Source: an uncultured Ellagibacter sp. (GTDB taxonomy: Bacteria > Actinomycetota > Coriobacteriia > Coriobacteriales > Eggerthellaceae). Taken from it: a stretch of DNA of 64,000 nucleotides. The DNA is taken from positions 17,189 through 81,188 of the forward strand of contig NZ_CAKTTZ010000005.1 in NCBI RefSeq assembly GCF_934617235.1, given 5' to 3'. Below, piece by piece: positions 49,027-58,306 of this stretch. Within the stretch, counting starts at the first letter, position 1. Every line of letters begins with the position of its first letter. A model generated the notes under the pieces. It was not told the DNA's origin and did not search any database. It was given only the letters and a program-made list of their open reading frames with translations. The translations under genes were made by a program, and so were the position numbers.

Positions 49027-49791
49027 ATGCTTGCCAAGCGAGTGATTCCCTGCATGGACGTGAAGGACGGGCGAGTCGTCAAGGGCGTGAACTTCGTAAA
49101 CCTGCGCGACGCGGGCGACCCGATCGAGCTGGCGCAGCGCTATGACGAGCAGCGCGCCGACGAGGTGATATTCCTCGACATTACCGCAACGAGCGACGAT
49201 CGCGCCACCACGGTAGAACTTGCGAGCCGCGCATCCGAGCAGCTGCACCTGCCGTATTGCGTCGGCGGCGGGTTCCGAAGCGTCGCCGATATCCGCCGCA
49301 TGATCGCCGCGGGTGCCGACAAGGTGTCGGTGAACTCGGCGGCTGTCGCAAACCCCGAGCTCATCACGCAGGCAGCAACCGCGTTCGGCACGCAGGCGAT
49401 CCTTTGCGCGATCGACGCGAAGCAACGGGCGGACAACCCCAACAAGTGGGAAGTCTATGTCCACGGCGGCCGAAAGGCAACAGGAATCGACGCTGTCGAG
49501 TGGGCGCAGGAGGCAGCGCGTCGCGGTGCGGGCGAGATCCTGCTCACGAGCATGGACCGCGACGGCAGCCGCGACGGTTTCGACTGCGCCCTCACGCGGG
49601 CCGTGGCGCGCGCGGTCAATATCCCCGTGATTGCCAGCGGCGGCGTCGGCAAGATCGAGCACTTCGCCGAGGGTATTCTAGAGGGCGAGGCCGACGCCGT
49701 GCTCGCGGCAAGCGTGTTCCACTTCGGCGAGATGACCGTGCGCCAGGTGAAGGAATACATGCGCTCGCAAGGCATTCCCGTGCGCCTGTAA
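49027..49791 (+). CDS. hisF: imidazole glycerol phosphate synthase cyclase subunit
   Basis: 254 residues, starting three bases after hisA. Barrel motifs: [22 protein letters not shown] (catalytic Asp in CMDV), [57 protein letters not shown] (second Asp), and [16 protein letters not shown]. It works with HisH to make IGP and AICAR. Normal length. Confidence 0.97.
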   Translation: MLAKRVIPCMDVKDGRVVKGVNFVNLRDAGDPIELAQRYDEQRADEVIFLDITATSDDRATTVELASRASEQLHLPYCVGGGFRSVADIRRMIAAGADKVSVNSAAVANPELITQAATAFGTQAILCAIDAKQRADNPNKWEVYVHGGRKATGIDAVEWAQEAARRGAGEILLTSMDRDGSRDGFDCALTRAVARAVNIPVIASGGVGKIEHFAEGILEGEADAVLAASVFHFGEMTVRQVKEYMRSQGIPVRL

Positions 49792-49839
49792 CGCGGCTAT
49801 CGCAAGCGAGTTGCGTAAACCGAAAGGACACTAACGAAT

Positions 49840-50169
49840 ATGGCAGCAACCGAGAACATTCCCGAGCTTACCTACAACGATGCCGGGCTCATTCCCTGTA
49901 TCGTGCAGGACGCGAAGACGCGCGAGGTGCTCATGATGGCGTGGATGAACGAGGAATCCGTGCGCCTGACGCTCGAACAAGGCACGACCTGGTTCTTCTC
50001 GCGCAGCCGCCAAGAGCTGTGGCACAAGGGCGGCACATCCGGCAACACACAAGCGCTCGTCGAGCTTCGCTACGACTGCGACGCCGACTGCCTGCTCGCT
50101 TTGGTGGAGCCTGCGGGTCCCGCCTGCCACACGGGGAACAACACCTGTTTCTACCGCGTGATGGGGTAG
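49840..50169 (+). CDS. hisI: phosphoribosyl-AMP cyclohydrolase
   Basis: 109 residues, ATG 49840 behind AAAGGACA. PRA-CH motifs: [43 protein letters not shown], and the zinc/magnesium site [23 protein letters not shown]. It is the single-domain form. The fused or separate PRA pyrophosphohydrolase (HisE) is not found in this window, so that step must be encoded elsewhere. Confidence 0.96.
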   Translation: MAATENIPELTYNDAGLIPCIVQDAKTREVLMMAWMNEESVRLTLEQGTTWFFSRSRQELWHKGGTSGNTQALVELRYDCDADCLLALVEPAGPACHTGNNTCFYRVMG

Positions 50170-50432
50170 GGCAACAAGGGAACGCCTTCGCCGTGCGAGC
50201 GGCCGCACGCTCGCGCACCACCTCTGCAACCGCGCGCTCGCAGAGTGACGCAGTGCGACTTCAACCTATAAGCTACACTGCCTCCTGATAATCGCCATGC
50301 ATGCAGAAAACCTGCGGCAGTCGTGTGTGCGCTTCCTGCTGTTTCGCCGCGCGACGGGCAACCTTCGGTAGAATCGATAGGTCATATCCGCGCGCGACGA
50401 GTTGCATATCGCGCATGCACGAAAGCTCATAC

Positions 50433-51398
50433 ATGATTATCGAAATCCTGAAAGCCCTGCTCGAGGGCATAGTTGAGGGCATCACCGAGTGGCTTCCTAT
50501 CTCGTCGACCGGACATATGATCTTGATCGACGAGTTCGTGAAGCTGCAGGTATCCGACCAGTTTCTCGCCCTATTCCTCGTGGTTATCCAAATCGGCGCA
50601 ATCCTTGCCGTTATCATCATGTACTTCCACAAGCTCAACCCCTTCAGTTTCAAGAAAACCCCAGCTCAGCGCAAGAGCACGTGGCGACTGTGGGGCATGG
50701 TCGTCATTGGGTGCATCCCGGCGGCGCTCTTCGGCTTCGCACTTGACGACTGGGTGAACGAGCACTTCTACAACAAGGTCTGCGTTGCCGCGATGCTCAT
50801 CCTGTACGGCATCATCTTCATCGTGCTCGAGCGTCGCAACCATCGTCGTTTCCAGGAAGCCCGCGCAGGGCTTGCGCTCTCTGGCCCTCGCCCGCGCGGA
50901 AAGCATGCCCGCATCGACGCGCAATCGCACGCAACAAGCGAGCAACTCGACGCGCGCGCGGAGGAACAGCTGTTCAAGATCACCGACGTCGACGACATCG
51001 ACTGGAAAACCGCGCTCAAGATCGGCTTTTTCCAGGTGCTTGCCATCATCCCGGGAACGAGCCGCTCGGGCGCCACGATCATCGGCGGCATGCTCACCGG
51101 GTGCTCGCGCACCGCAGCTGCCGAATTCACGTTTTTCCTGGCCATCCCTGTGATGCTTGGCTGGGGCGCGGTGAAGGCCGCGAAATTCGTGCTCGCCGGC
51201 GTTGCCATGACGACGACCGAGATTGCCGTGCTTGCCACGGGCGTCGTGTCCGCGTTCATCATGTCGATCATCTCGATCAAGTTCCTCATGGGCTACATCA
51301 AGAAAAACGACTTCACGGCGTTCGGTATCTACCGCATCATCGTAGGCGTGCTCGTCCTTGCCTACTTCGCCTTCGAGACCATGGGCATGCTTCCGTAA
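50433..51398 (+). CDS. uppP: undecaprenyl-diphosphatase
   Basis: 321 residues from ATG 50433. BacA/UppP signatures: LLEGIVEGITEWLPISSTGHMIL and IPGTSRSGATIIGGMLTG, in a membrane protein of about eight helices. It recycles undecaprenyl diphosphate for cell-wall synthesis and gives bacitracin tolerance. It is about 45 residues longer than usual because of a charged cytosolic loop between helices (SGPRPRGKHARIDAQSHATS and following). The RBS is weak (GAAAG). Confidence 0.95.
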   Translation: MIIEILKALLEGIVEGITEWLPISSTGHMILIDEFVKLQVSDQFLALFLVVIQIGAILAVIIMYFHKLNPFSFKKTPAQRKSTWRLWGMVVIGCIPAALFGFALDDWVNEHFYNKVCVAAMLILYGIIFIVLERRNHRRFQEARAGLALSGPRPRGKHARIDAQSHATSEQLDARAEEQLFKITDVDDIDWKTALKIGFFQVLAIIPGTSRSGATIIGGMLTGCSRTAAAEFTFFLAIPVMLGWGAVKAAKFVLAGVAMTTTEIAVLATGVVSAFIMSIISIKFLMGYIKKNDFTAFGIYRIIVGVLVLAYFAFETMGMLP

Positions 51399-51407
51399 AG
51401 CCGCGCC

Positions 51408-51734
51408 GTGCAGTCCGAGCAAAACATCCCTCGCGTCACTTATACGCCCAAGCTAGCAGCATACATGCGCAAGAAAGGATGGCGCCATATCGCCATCGAA
51501 CACGCAAGCGCATGCGGCTGTTGCGTCGACCTGTCGGAAGTGGCCACGCGCTTCGTGGACGATGCCGCGGCAGACAAGCTGCGCGCGAAGGGATGCGTCG
51601 AGCTTCACGGAGAGCTGGGGAGTATCCTCGTTGCGCGGGGAATGGAATACGACGACGCGGTCGAATTGGGGCTTCGCAGCTTCTTCGGAGCGAAGGACAT
51701 CACCGTCCGCGGCATCAGGTCATGGAGCTTGTAG
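51408..51734 (+). CDS. small Cys-Cys motif protein, HesB/IscA-like
   Basis: 108 residues from GTG 51408, nine bases behind uppP. Key stretch IEHASACGCCVDLSEVATRF with three Cys, then a two-helix C-part ending at RGIRSWSL. The start VTYTPKLAAYMRKKGWRHIAI resembles the beginning of small HesB/IscA-fold proteins, and the CC pair recalls the family in which one of these Cys may be selenocysteine; here both are ordinary Cys codons. Metal or thiol chemistry is likely, but the precise role is unknown. Confidence 0.7.
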   Translation: MQSEQNIPRVTYTPKLAAYMRKKGWRHIAIEHASACGCCVDLSEVATRFVDDAAADKLRAKGCVELHGELGSILVARGMEYDDAVELGLRSFFGAKDITVRGIRSWSL

Positions 51735-51737
51735 CAT

Positions 51738-51785
51738 ACTTGGGGGCTTGCTGCACGCCTTTGAGCCTGCAGCAAGCCCCCAAGT
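51738..51785 (+). terminator. very stable hairpin after the CC-motif gene
   Basis: ACTTGGGGGCTTGCTGC (51738-51754) pairs perfectly over 17 bp with 51769-51785, loop 14 bases, four bases after the stop. No T tract; likely terminator or 3'-end stabiliser. Confidence 0.65.
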
Positions 51786-51972
51786 TGGTTGTGAGATGAA
51801 GCGCGACCCTGAGTCTGCAGCGCACCCGCGAGTTGGCGGCGGGATGGAGCGAAACCGCGAGTTGGCAGCGAGATGGAGCGCGCCTTCGAGCTGGCTGCGC
51901 GATGAGGTTGCCAACACCCGAGCTAGCATCGGGATAGGGCGCACCCCCGAGTTTGTGGTCAATTGAGCGAGT
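51779..51972 (+). repeat. degenerate 29-bp tandem repeat array
   Basis: Seven units: 51779-51807, 51808-51826 (19 bases, shortened), 51827-51855, 51856-51884, 51885-51916 (32 bases), 51917-51945 and 51946-51972. The clearest units share CGCGAGTTGGC, a variable base, GCG and GATGGAGCG. The first unit begins inside the right arm of the preceding hairpin. The unit is not a multiple of three, and stops occur in all frames, so it is not coding. Confidence 0.6.
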
Positions 51973-52123
51973 TGTGCGACGTTATTTTGCTCGATGGAGC
52001 CCTTCGCGACTGTTTAGAACACCCTCTGAAAAGAAAACCCCAGGTCAGCGAAAAGAGAATTGGATTATTCTCAAAAATGGCAGCGCACAACTCGCTCAAT
52101 TGACCACCAACTAGGGGGTGTGC
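51939..52123. repeat. long inverted repeat pair (about 39-bp arms)
   Basis: Left arm 51939-51977 and right arm 52085-52123 are complementary in about 35 of 39 positions (core GGTCAATTGAGCGAGTTGTGC). They enclose 107 AT-richer bases. The left arm overlaps the last tandem unit. Structure of a short non-autonomous element or an extended cruciform. Confidence 0.65.
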
Positions 52124-52141
52124 TCCGGAAAGCACCCCACC

Positions 52142-52167
52142 GTGGACAAACATTGCCGATATGCGAG
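52142..52167. repeat. half copy of the 14851 palindromic element
   Basis: 26 bases identical to 14851-14876 except two T-to-C changes. The matching right end is not seen downstream, so only one end survives here. Confidence 0.7.
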
Positions 52168-52338
52168 CATGAAAGGAGCGGTGGGCTTATTACTCCTTGC
52201 GTGCGATCGCGAACATGGAGCACAATGAAGCGGGACTGCCGCGGGAACCTGACGGGTAGCACGCCACCGCGGGAAACCAGGAATCGGCCGCGAGCTGCCG
52301 CCGAAAGCCGCAAATCGCACAGAAGCAGGGAGGACCTT

Positions 52339-53226
52339 ATGCATTACGTCGAATCGCCGCATCGTTTGCCCTACGAGATGGCATCGGAAATCCTTCAGGT
52401 TGAAATCGGTTGCTCGTACAACCGCTGCCGCTTCTGCTCGCTGTGCCGCAAACCAGGGAAAGACTATCGGCCCGCACCGCGCGAGGTGGTGGAGGCCGAC
52501 CTCGACGAGCTCGCCTCCTACGTGCGCAGACCCTCGCGTATCTACCTCTATGGCGGAAACCCCTTCGGCATGCCGCGCGACGTGCTCATTCCGCTGCTCG
52601 AACGCATTCACGAGAAGCTGCCCGAGGTGAAAACAATCGGAGGCTTTTGCCGTGTCGCCGACGTGAAAGCCGCAACCGACGAGGACCTCGCAACGTGGGC
52701 GCAACTTGGAGTCCAAGGACTCTCCATCGGTGCCGAAAGCGCCTACGACCCCGCGCTCAAGTTCATGCGCAAGCCCCACACCGCGGCTGACCTGGAGCAG
52801 CAGTGCGCTCGCCTTGACCAGGTTGGCATCGACTACACACTCTTCTACCTGGCAGGCATAGCGGGTGCAGGGAAGTGCGCCGAAGCTGCACGCGCATCTG
52901 CCGAGGTGTTCTCGCGCATCAACCCGCTGCGCATCAACATCATGACGCTCACCGTGTTCGACAACGCAGACCTCGCGCAGGATGTGGCATCAGGCGCCTT
53001 TGTCCCCGCAGCCGAACGTGAAATCGTGCTTGAAATCCGCGACTTCATCGCAGGGCTTTCGGGATGCACGTCCTTTATCGAAGCCGGGCACGATACCAAC
53101 ATGGTGCATTTCGACGGCGTGCTTCCGCGCGATCAGGAGAAAATGGCTCTCTACCTGGAGCAGCGTGCCAATATCATGAACGAGGAGCACATGAGGCTCC
53201 TTCGAAGCCGCTTCCGCGCGCTCTAG
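52339..53226 (+). CDS. radical SAM protein
   Basis: 295 residues from ATG 52339 with AGGGAGG. The iron-sulfur motif is EIGCSYNRCRFCSLC, i.e. Cys-x4-Cys-x2-Cys, in a GC-YN-C-FC context seen in a large uncharacterised radical SAM subfamily. Then RIYLYGGNPFGMP (SAM-binding GGNP), LGVQGLSIGAESAYDPALKFM and IDYTLFYLAGIAGAGKC complete the partial barrel. The C-terminus is short. No partner gene indicates the substrate; Elp3/HemN-like enzymes are relatives at superfamily level only. Confidence 0.85.
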   Translation: MHYVESPHRLPYEMASEILQVEIGCSYNRCRFCSLCRKPGKDYRPAPREVVEADLDELASYVRRPSRIYLYGGNPFGMPRDVLIPLLERIHEKLPEVKTIGGFCRVADVKAATDEDLATWAQLGVQGLSIGAESAYDPALKFMRKPHTAADLEQQCARLDQVGIDYTLFYLAGIAGAGKCAEAARASAEVFSRINPLRINIMTLTVFDNADLAQDVASGAFVPAAEREIVLEIRDFIAGLSGCTSFIEAGHDTNMVHFDGVLPRDQEKMALYLEQRANIMNEEHMRLLRSRFRAL

Positions 53227-53601
53227 CGGAGGCACGCGAGAAGGCGGCGGGCCTTCGTGCGACCGAGGACTGCAGGCGACACGGTTTCACGGGCTTCAGT
53301 ATGTTCGTCCTCGCGCATGGCGCAAAGCTTCGGGTCGTGTGAGGAATGGGAACGAGTCAAGCCACCGTATTCCTGGAAATCCCAAGGTAGCAAGTGCCTG
53401 CTTGAACAGGCGAGCCCGCACGCGGCCGAGGAGCACAGGCGACAGGATGCCTATCCAATTGATATGGATTTACCGCCTGCAGCTTCTTTTCGTTAGCTTT
53501 CGGGTTAGCCGCGGCTTCGCTTTTGCTATCATGTCAGGCACACGAGTGGCCCTATCAGGGCAGATTCTCGTTAAAGCATTGAGGCATGAGAGGAACTATC
53601 G
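53227..53601. other. gene-free spacer before chorismate mutase
   Basis: 375 bases. A stem GAAGGC/GCCTTC extended by GCAC/GTGC (about 53230-53258) closes the radical SAM gene. The promoter at 53524 serves the next operon. Nothing else was recognised. Confidence 0.5.
53524..53532 (+). promoter_or_regulatory. extended -10 promoter (TGCTATCAT) of the chorismate mutase operon
   Basis: TGC plus TATCAT, 69 bases before the ATG, same as ahead of gatC and the lipoprotein gene. Confidence 0.55.
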
Positions 53602-53883
53602 ATGCCAGAAGAAAGCAAGTCGCTTGCGGAAATCGAAGCGCACCGCGCGAAGATCGACGAAATCGACCAGCAAATCGTTGCGCTTCTGAACAAGCGCGCA
53701 GGTCATTCGCTCGTGATCCGCGGACTCAAACCGGGCGCCCACATGGGGCTCTACGACCCCAAACGCGAGGAGGAAATCTTCGCTCGCGTCAACTCCTATA
53801 ACGAGGGACCTTTATATAACGAGAACCTCCGTGAAATCTACGAGGCAATTCTCAAGGTTATGAAGGAGACCCCGTCCGTATGA
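53602..53883 (+). CDS. chorismate mutase, type II (AroQ class)
   Basis: 93 residues, ATG 53602 behind GAGAGGA. All-helical AroQ: IEAHRAKIDEIDQQIVALLNKRAGHSLVIRGLK (the DEID-Q-LL-R core), then YDPKREEEIFARV and YNEGPLYNENLREIYEAILKVM. It converts chorismate to prephenate for Phe and Tyr. It overlaps the DAHP synthase gene by four bases (ATGA), an arrangement that often goes with a physical complex giving feedback control. Confidence 0.94.
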   Translation: MPEESKSLAEIEAHRAKIDEIDQQIVALLNKRAGHSLVIRGLKPGAHMGLYDPKREEEIFARVNSYNEGPLYNENLREIYEAILKVMKETPSV

Positions 53884-54686
53884 GTGATGTCAAACCCGTA
53901 TCCCAAAAACTGCCCGACTACGGAACACGAACTGACGAAATCACAATCTTCGCCGGCCCATGCTCGGTAGAGAGCGAAGAACAATTCAACGAAGTCGCCG
54001 AATGCATCGCAAGTCTTGGCCTGCATTGGATTCGCGGCGGCGCGTTCAAACCCCGCACTAATCCGCACAGCTTCCAGGGCCTCGGCGAGGAGGCGCTGCA
54101 GATCATGAAGGCCGGGGGAGATAAGTACGGCCTGAAGACCCTGACGGAAGTCATGGACTCCGAGCACTGCGAGATGGTCCACTCCTATGTGGACGGCCTG
54201 CAGGTGGGCGCCCGCAACTTCCAGAATTTCAGCCTGCTGAAGAACATCGGTAAGGTGACGAAAGATTCCCATAAGATGGTGCTGTTCAAGCGCGGTTTCG
54301 CTGGCACCATTGCCGAATGGCTCGCCGCAACCGACTACATCACGATGGCGGGCAACAACAACGTCGTGCTCTGCGAGCGCGGCCTGCGCACCTTCGAGAC
54401 GGCGACGCGCTTCACGCTCGACATCTCGGCCGTGCCTGTCATCCACAAGCAGAGCCTCTATCCCATCTGCGTGGATGTCTCGCACCCCGCCGGCGTTCGC
54501 GACCTCGTGCCCGCACTCGCAAAGGCGGCGGTTGCGGTTGGCGCCGACTCCATCATGATCGAAGTGCACCCGAACCCACCTGCGGCCCTCTCTGACGGCC
54601 CGCAGCAGCTGACTCCCGCCCAGTTCGCCGACCTCATTGCCGAACTGCGCGAAATCGCCGCTGTCTTCGGAAAGAAGATCGTGTAG
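53880..54686 (+). CDS. aroF: 3-deoxy-7-phosphoheptulonate synthase (class I-beta type)
   Basis: 268 residues. Motifs: [82 protein letters not shown], and metal/phosphate sites [11 protein letters not shown] and [19 protein letters not shown]. First step of the shikimate pathway. It lacks the N-terminal ACT-like or mutase domain of some homologues; the regulatory part may be the co-translated chorismate mutase. Confidence 0.95.
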   Translation: MSDVKPVSQKLPDYGTRTDEITIFAGPCSVESEEQFNEVAECIASLGLHWIRGGAFKPRTNPHSFQGLGEEALQIMKAGGDKYGLKTLTEVMDSEHCEMVHSYVDGLQVGARNFQNFSLLKNIGKVTKDSHKMVLFKRGFAGTIAEWLAATDYITMAGNNNVVLCERGLRTFETATRFTLDISAVPVIHKQSLYPICVDVSHPAGVRDLVPALAKAAVAVGADSIMIEVHPNPPAALSDGPQQLTPAQFADLIAELREIAAVFGKKIV

Positions 54687-54712
54687 CGTATCGGACGATT
54701 CGCGCCATCAGC

Positions 54713-54745
54713 GCAGGAAGGCCGCCACCCGAGCGGCCTTCCTGC
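54713..54745 (+). terminator. terminator hairpin after DAHP synthase
   Basis: GCAGGAAGGCCGC (54713-54725) and GCGGCCTTCCTGC (54733-54745), perfect 13-bp stem, 7-base loop, 27 bases after the stop; no T tract. Confidence 0.7.
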
Positions 54746-54930
54746 TATACGGAAGCAAACCGCAGGGATATCCTCGAAGCGAGCAGGCCGCCGAGCCCGT
54801 CCCAAACCGAGCACCACCAGCGACCCCTCGACAGGAAAGCGCCTTCCAAGCCATCAGCCGCTCCCGCAAATCGCAGGGGTGCTACAATGGCACGCGTTCG
54901 CCCACGACGCCCTCGACGATTCGGAGCTCA

Positions 54931-56298
54931 ATGCCCAACTTCTCCAAACCCATTAACCGGGTGCTCTTCTTGCTTTGCGTCATCGCAACGGGATCTATCG
55001 CCGGTGCGTTCGTGTGGGCGTTCTTCTTCTTAATGGACAAGGGAATCACATTCTTCTGGGCCACGCTGCCCACGCTCATCGGTCAGGCAGCGGACACCCA
55101 TCTGCCAGGACTTGCCGAAGGGCCGTTCGGCTTTTTGCCGTATCCGATTCTCGTTTGCGTCGGCGGCGGGCTTCTCATCGGGCTTTTCGACAAGAAAACG
55201 GGCGCGCGTCCCGAAGAGCTCACCACCGTCATGGGCAAGGTGAAAAAAGACGGCCGCTACAACTACGAGGGCATCGGCAAGCTTTCTCTCGCGGCGCTTC
55301 TGCCGCTGCTCTTCGGTGGGTCAATCGGCCCTGAAGCTGGGCTTACGGGCGTGATCGCGGGGCTTTGCACCTGGGTTGGCGACCGCATGCGCCGTTTCGG
55401 AGCCGACTTCCGCGCGCTTACCACCATCGGCACGCAAGCCGCATTGACCGCGCTGTTCACCGCCCCCTTGTACGGCTTTGTGGCGCCGCTCGCGGGCACG
55501 GCGGATGCGCCCCAAAACGCTCAGGGCGAGGTCGACATCAAACTGCCGCGTGCGCAGAAAACCTTCGTCTACCTGTGCGCCATCGCGGGCGCGCTTGCGA
55601 CGTTTCTCCTGCTCGGCGACTTGTTCGGAGGAGGAATGGGCCTGCCGCGGTTTGCCGGGATGGAAATAGGCGCCCTCGAAGCCGCCCTCGTCATTCCCGC
55701 CGCCCTCATCGGGTGCGCCGCCGGATGGGCCTTCCACACGTCGTCTTGGGCATCGGGGAAGCTGGCACGTCGCATGGGGGAGCGCTCCGTCGCGAAATCA
55801 GTGCTTGGCGGAATCGTGCTCGCGGCATGCGGCATGGCGCTGCCCTACACCATGTTCGCGGGCGAGGCGCAAACGCATATGCTGATGGATAGCTACCTCA
55901 CGATCGGCGCGGGCGCGCTTATCACGACGGGACTTATAAAAGCGGCGCTCACTCCGTTTTGCATCGAGATGGGCTGGCGCGGCGGGCATTTCTTCCCACT
56001 CATCTTCGCAGGAGTGAGCATAGGGTACGGGTTTTCCCTGCTCACCGGCGCGGATCCCGTGACCTGCGTCGCCGCGTGCACCGCAGGCTGCATGGGAGCT
56101 GTCATGCGCCAACCCGTGATGGCGGCGCTGCTTCTGATCATGTGCTTCCCGGTGAAGGGAGTTGTCGTTACGATCGCGGCTGCAGCCATCGGGGCTGCCA
56201 TTCCCCTTCCGAAGGCAATCGCACCCGCCAAGCTGCAAGGGAACGCCCCAACATCGCCGCACCGCACAAATCGAGAAACCAAGGAGGCCGACGCATGA
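54931..56298 (+). CDS. ClC-family chloride channel/transporter
   Basis: 455 residues from ATG 54931 (GGAG upstream). About ten membrane segments. The ClC motifs are recognisable but divergent: GGSIGPEAGLTG stands where canonical ClCs have GREGP, so the gating glutamate is replaced by Ile, with a Glu two residues later; GGHFFPLIFAG matches the GxFxP region. This resembles the YfeO-like branch. The transported anion is uncertain. It overlaps the K+ channel gene by four bases. Confidence 0.86.
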   Translation: MPNFSKPINRVLFLLCVIATGSIAGAFVWAFFFLMDKGITFFWATLPTLIGQAADTHLPGLAEGPFGFLPYPILVCVGGGLLIGLFDKKTGARPEELTTVMGKVKKDGRYNYEGIGKLSLAALLPLLFGGSIGPEAGLTGVIAGLCTWVGDRMRRFGADFRALTTIGTQAALTALFTAPLYGFVAPLAGTADAPQNAQGEVDIKLPRAQKTFVYLCAIAGALATFLLLGDLFGGGMGLPRFAGMEIGALEAALVIPAALIGCAAGWAFHTSSWASGKLARRMGERSVAKSVLGGIVLAACGMALPYTMFAGEAQTHMLMDSYLTIGAGALITTGLIKAALTPFCIEMGWRGGHFFPLIFAGVSIGYGFSLLTGADPVTCVAACTAGCMGAVMRQPVMAALLLIMCFPVKGVVVTIAAAAIGAAIPLPKAIAPAKLQGNAPTSPHRTNRETKEADA

Positions 56299-56717
56299 TC
56301 AATTTCCGCATGCTCATCGATGTTTTGAGGCACTCGGGTTTCGGGCCGATCACCTGCGTATTCGCAGCCGCTTTCCTCATCTGCTCGACCGCCGTGTGGC
56401 TTGCCGACCCCCAAACCCTCACCTTCGGCGACGGGGCCTGGTTCTCGTTTGAGGTGGTATCGACCATCGGCTTCGGCGACGTGAACGCGTCGGGCCCGGT
56501 CGCGCGCGTGACAGCCGTTATTCTCAGCGTCCTAAGCATTTTCTACATCGCACTTCTCACTGGCGTCGTGGTGAGTTATTGCACAACCGCCCTCAAAGCG
56601 CGTCAAGAGGGGACGCTCGCCAATTTCGCCGCCAACCTCGAGCGACTCGACGAGATGACCCCCGAGGAGCTCGCCGCGTTCTCCAAGCGAGTGAAGGAAT
56701 ACCGTCGCACGCATTAA
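56295..56717 (+). CDS. two-TM potassium channel
   Basis: 140 residues from ATG 56295, with AAGGAGG in the end of the ClC gene; the longer upstream frame is only an overlap. Topology: TM1 (ITCVFAAAFLICSTAVWL), pore helix and filter WFSFEVVSTIGFGDV (TIGFGD), TM2 (VTAVILSVLSIFYIALLTGVVVSY), then a cytosolic helix (ERLDEMTPEELAAFSKRVKE). No RCK domain. Coupled translation with the ClC gene suggests paired K+ and Cl- movement, for osmotic or pH balance. Confidence 0.9.
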   Translation: MINFRMLIDVLRHSGFGPITCVFAAAFLICSTAVWLADPQTLTFGDGAWFSFEVVSTIGFGDVNASGPVARVTAVILSVLSIFYIALLTGVVVSYCTTALKARQEGTLANFAANLERLDEMTPEELAAFSKRVKEYRRTH

Positions 56718-56835
56718 CGGCGGAGCGCGTATCGCGCCGAGCTGAGCCGCCGCGATACGCACACAACCTCAAAAGTCCCCAAAGGAGCATTTCATCCCCC
56801 GTGAGGGACACGAACGGGTCCGTCTCTGCGCCCTT

Positions 56836-56876
56836 CTGATGTTAAATCACTGGCGTTAACGTTAAATTGTGCGCGC
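56836..56876 (+). promoter_or_regulatory. possible operator upstream of dapL
   Basis: GTTAAAT occurs twice as direct repeat (about 56841 and 56862) around a perfect palindrome CGTTAACG, in an AT-rich stretch about 115-150 bases before the dapL GTG. Possible regulator binding site. Confidence 0.35.
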
Positions 56877-56989
56877 GTTCGTGCAATCTGGGGCACAATG
56901 AGGGGCGACACAGAAACGCGAGCAAGAAGGAAGGCTCGCGGGCGCGGCATCCGCCGCATGCAGGAAACGAAACGACAAGGAGCACTTTC

Positions 56990-58210
56990 GTGGCTAAGGT
57001 TAATCCGAATTACCAGATACTTCCGGGCAGCTATCTCTTCTCCGAGATCGCCCGTCGCACGGCGGCCTATTCCGAGGCGCACCCCGAGGCAAAGCTCATC
57101 AAGATGGGCATCGGCGACGTGACGCGCCCGCTCGCACCTGCCGTCGTCGAGGCTATGCACGCAGCCGTCGACGATATGTCGAAGCCCGAAACCTTCCACG
57201 GCTACGGCCCTGAGCAGGGCTACGACTTCCTGCGCTCAGTCATCGCGGAGAAGGATTTCCACGCTCGCGGGGTCGACATCGCCGACGACGAGATCTTCAT
57301 CTCTGACGGCGCCAAGTCCGACTGCGGCAACATCGGCGACATTCTCGACGTCGACAACGTCATCGCCGTTTGCGACCCAGTGTATCCCGTGTATGTCGAT
57401 TCCAACGCGATGGCCGGCCGCGCGGGCGACTACGATGCCGAAGCCGAGCGCTGGACGAACATCACCTACATGCCCACCACCGCTGAAAACGGCTTCTGCC
57501 CTGCGCTTCCCGAGGGCAAGGTCGACGTCATCTACCTCTGCAGCCCCAACAATCCCACGGGCACGGTGCTTACCGCCGAGCAGCTGAAGGTGTGGGTCGA
57601 CTACGCCAACGCCAACGGCTCGATCATCATGTTCGACGCCGCCTACGAGCGCTTCATCACCGAAGAGGGCGTGCCCCACTCCATCTACGAGGTGGAGGGC
57701 GCCAAGACTTGCGCCATCGAGTTCCGCTCGTTCTCGAAGACGGCAGGATTTACCGGTGCGCGTTGCGGCTATACGGTGGTTCCTAAGGAACTCGAGCGCG
57801 ACGGCCAGAGCCTGAACGCCATGTGGAACCGCCGCCAGTGCACGAAGTTCAACGGCGCGAGCTACATCATCCAGCGCGGTGCCGCGGCAATCTACACCGA
57901 GGAAGGCGAGCGCCAGATCGAGGAGACGCTTGCGTACTACCGCAACAATGCGCGCGTGATCAAGGAAGGCCTCGAAGCCGCCGGGTTCACCGTGTACGGC
58001 GCTGTGAACAGCCCTTACATTTGGTGCAAGACCCCCGAAGGAGTTGGCAGCTGGGAATTTTTCGACAAGCTGCTCACCGAGGCGAACATCATCACCACGC
58101 CGGGCGCGGGCTTCGGTCCCTCGGGCGAAGGCTACGTGCGCCTGACCGCCTTCGGCGACGCCGACGCCACGGTGGAGGCCATGGAGCGCATCAAGAAGCT
58201 CATGGCGTAG
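56990..58210 (+). CDS. dapL: LL-diaminopimelate aminotransferase
   Basis: 406 residues from GTG 56990 (CAAGGAG). DapL signatures: [79 protein letters not shown], and the PLP lysine in [17 protein letters not shown]. It makes LL-DAP directly from tetrahydrodipicolinate for lysine and peptidoglycan. The diagnostic start distinguishes it from other class I aminotransferases. Confidence 0.96.
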   Translation: MAKVNPNYQILPGSYLFSEIARRTAAYSEAHPEAKLIKMGIGDVTRPLAPAVVEAMHAAVDDMSKPETFHGYGPEQGYDFLRSVIAEKDFHARGVDIADDEIFISDGAKSDCGNIGDILDVDNVIAVCDPVYPVYVDSNAMAGRAGDYDAEAERWTNITYMPTTAENGFCPALPEGKVDVIYLCSPNNPTGTVLTAEQLKVWVDYANANGSIIMFDAAYERFITEEGVPHSIYEVEGAKTCAIEFRSFSKTAGFTGARCGYTVVPKELERDGQSLNAMWNRRQCTKFNGASYIIQRGAAAIYTEEGERQIEETLAYYRNNARVIKEGLEAAGFTVYGAVNSPYIWCKTPEGVGSWEFFDKLLTEANIITTPGAGFGPSGEGYVRLTAFGDADATVEAMERIKKLMA

Positions 58211-58306
58211 CGGCGCTCGAGTAGCATAGCGAGCCCCATGCGGTGGGAAGAACACTGCCCGCCGCAGAGCGCGCTCTTCCCACGAAAGAGCTTAGGAGCA
58301 AAACTA

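Larger units (their letters stand above)
51735..52338. other. repeat-rich gene-free region
   Basis: About 600 bases with a very strong hairpin, a degenerate 29-bp tandem array, a 39-bp inverted repeat pair and a half copy of the element at 14851. No open frame here has an RBS and protein-like content. Confidence 0.65.

Noticed and set aside
51562..51966. Repeat-protein ORF over the 29-bp tandem array
   Set aside because: The unit length is not a multiple of three, the frame starts inside the CC-motif gene and there is no RBS.
51738..52338. CRISPR array
   Set aside because: Repeats are contiguous and degenerate without spacers of regular length, and no cas genes are present.
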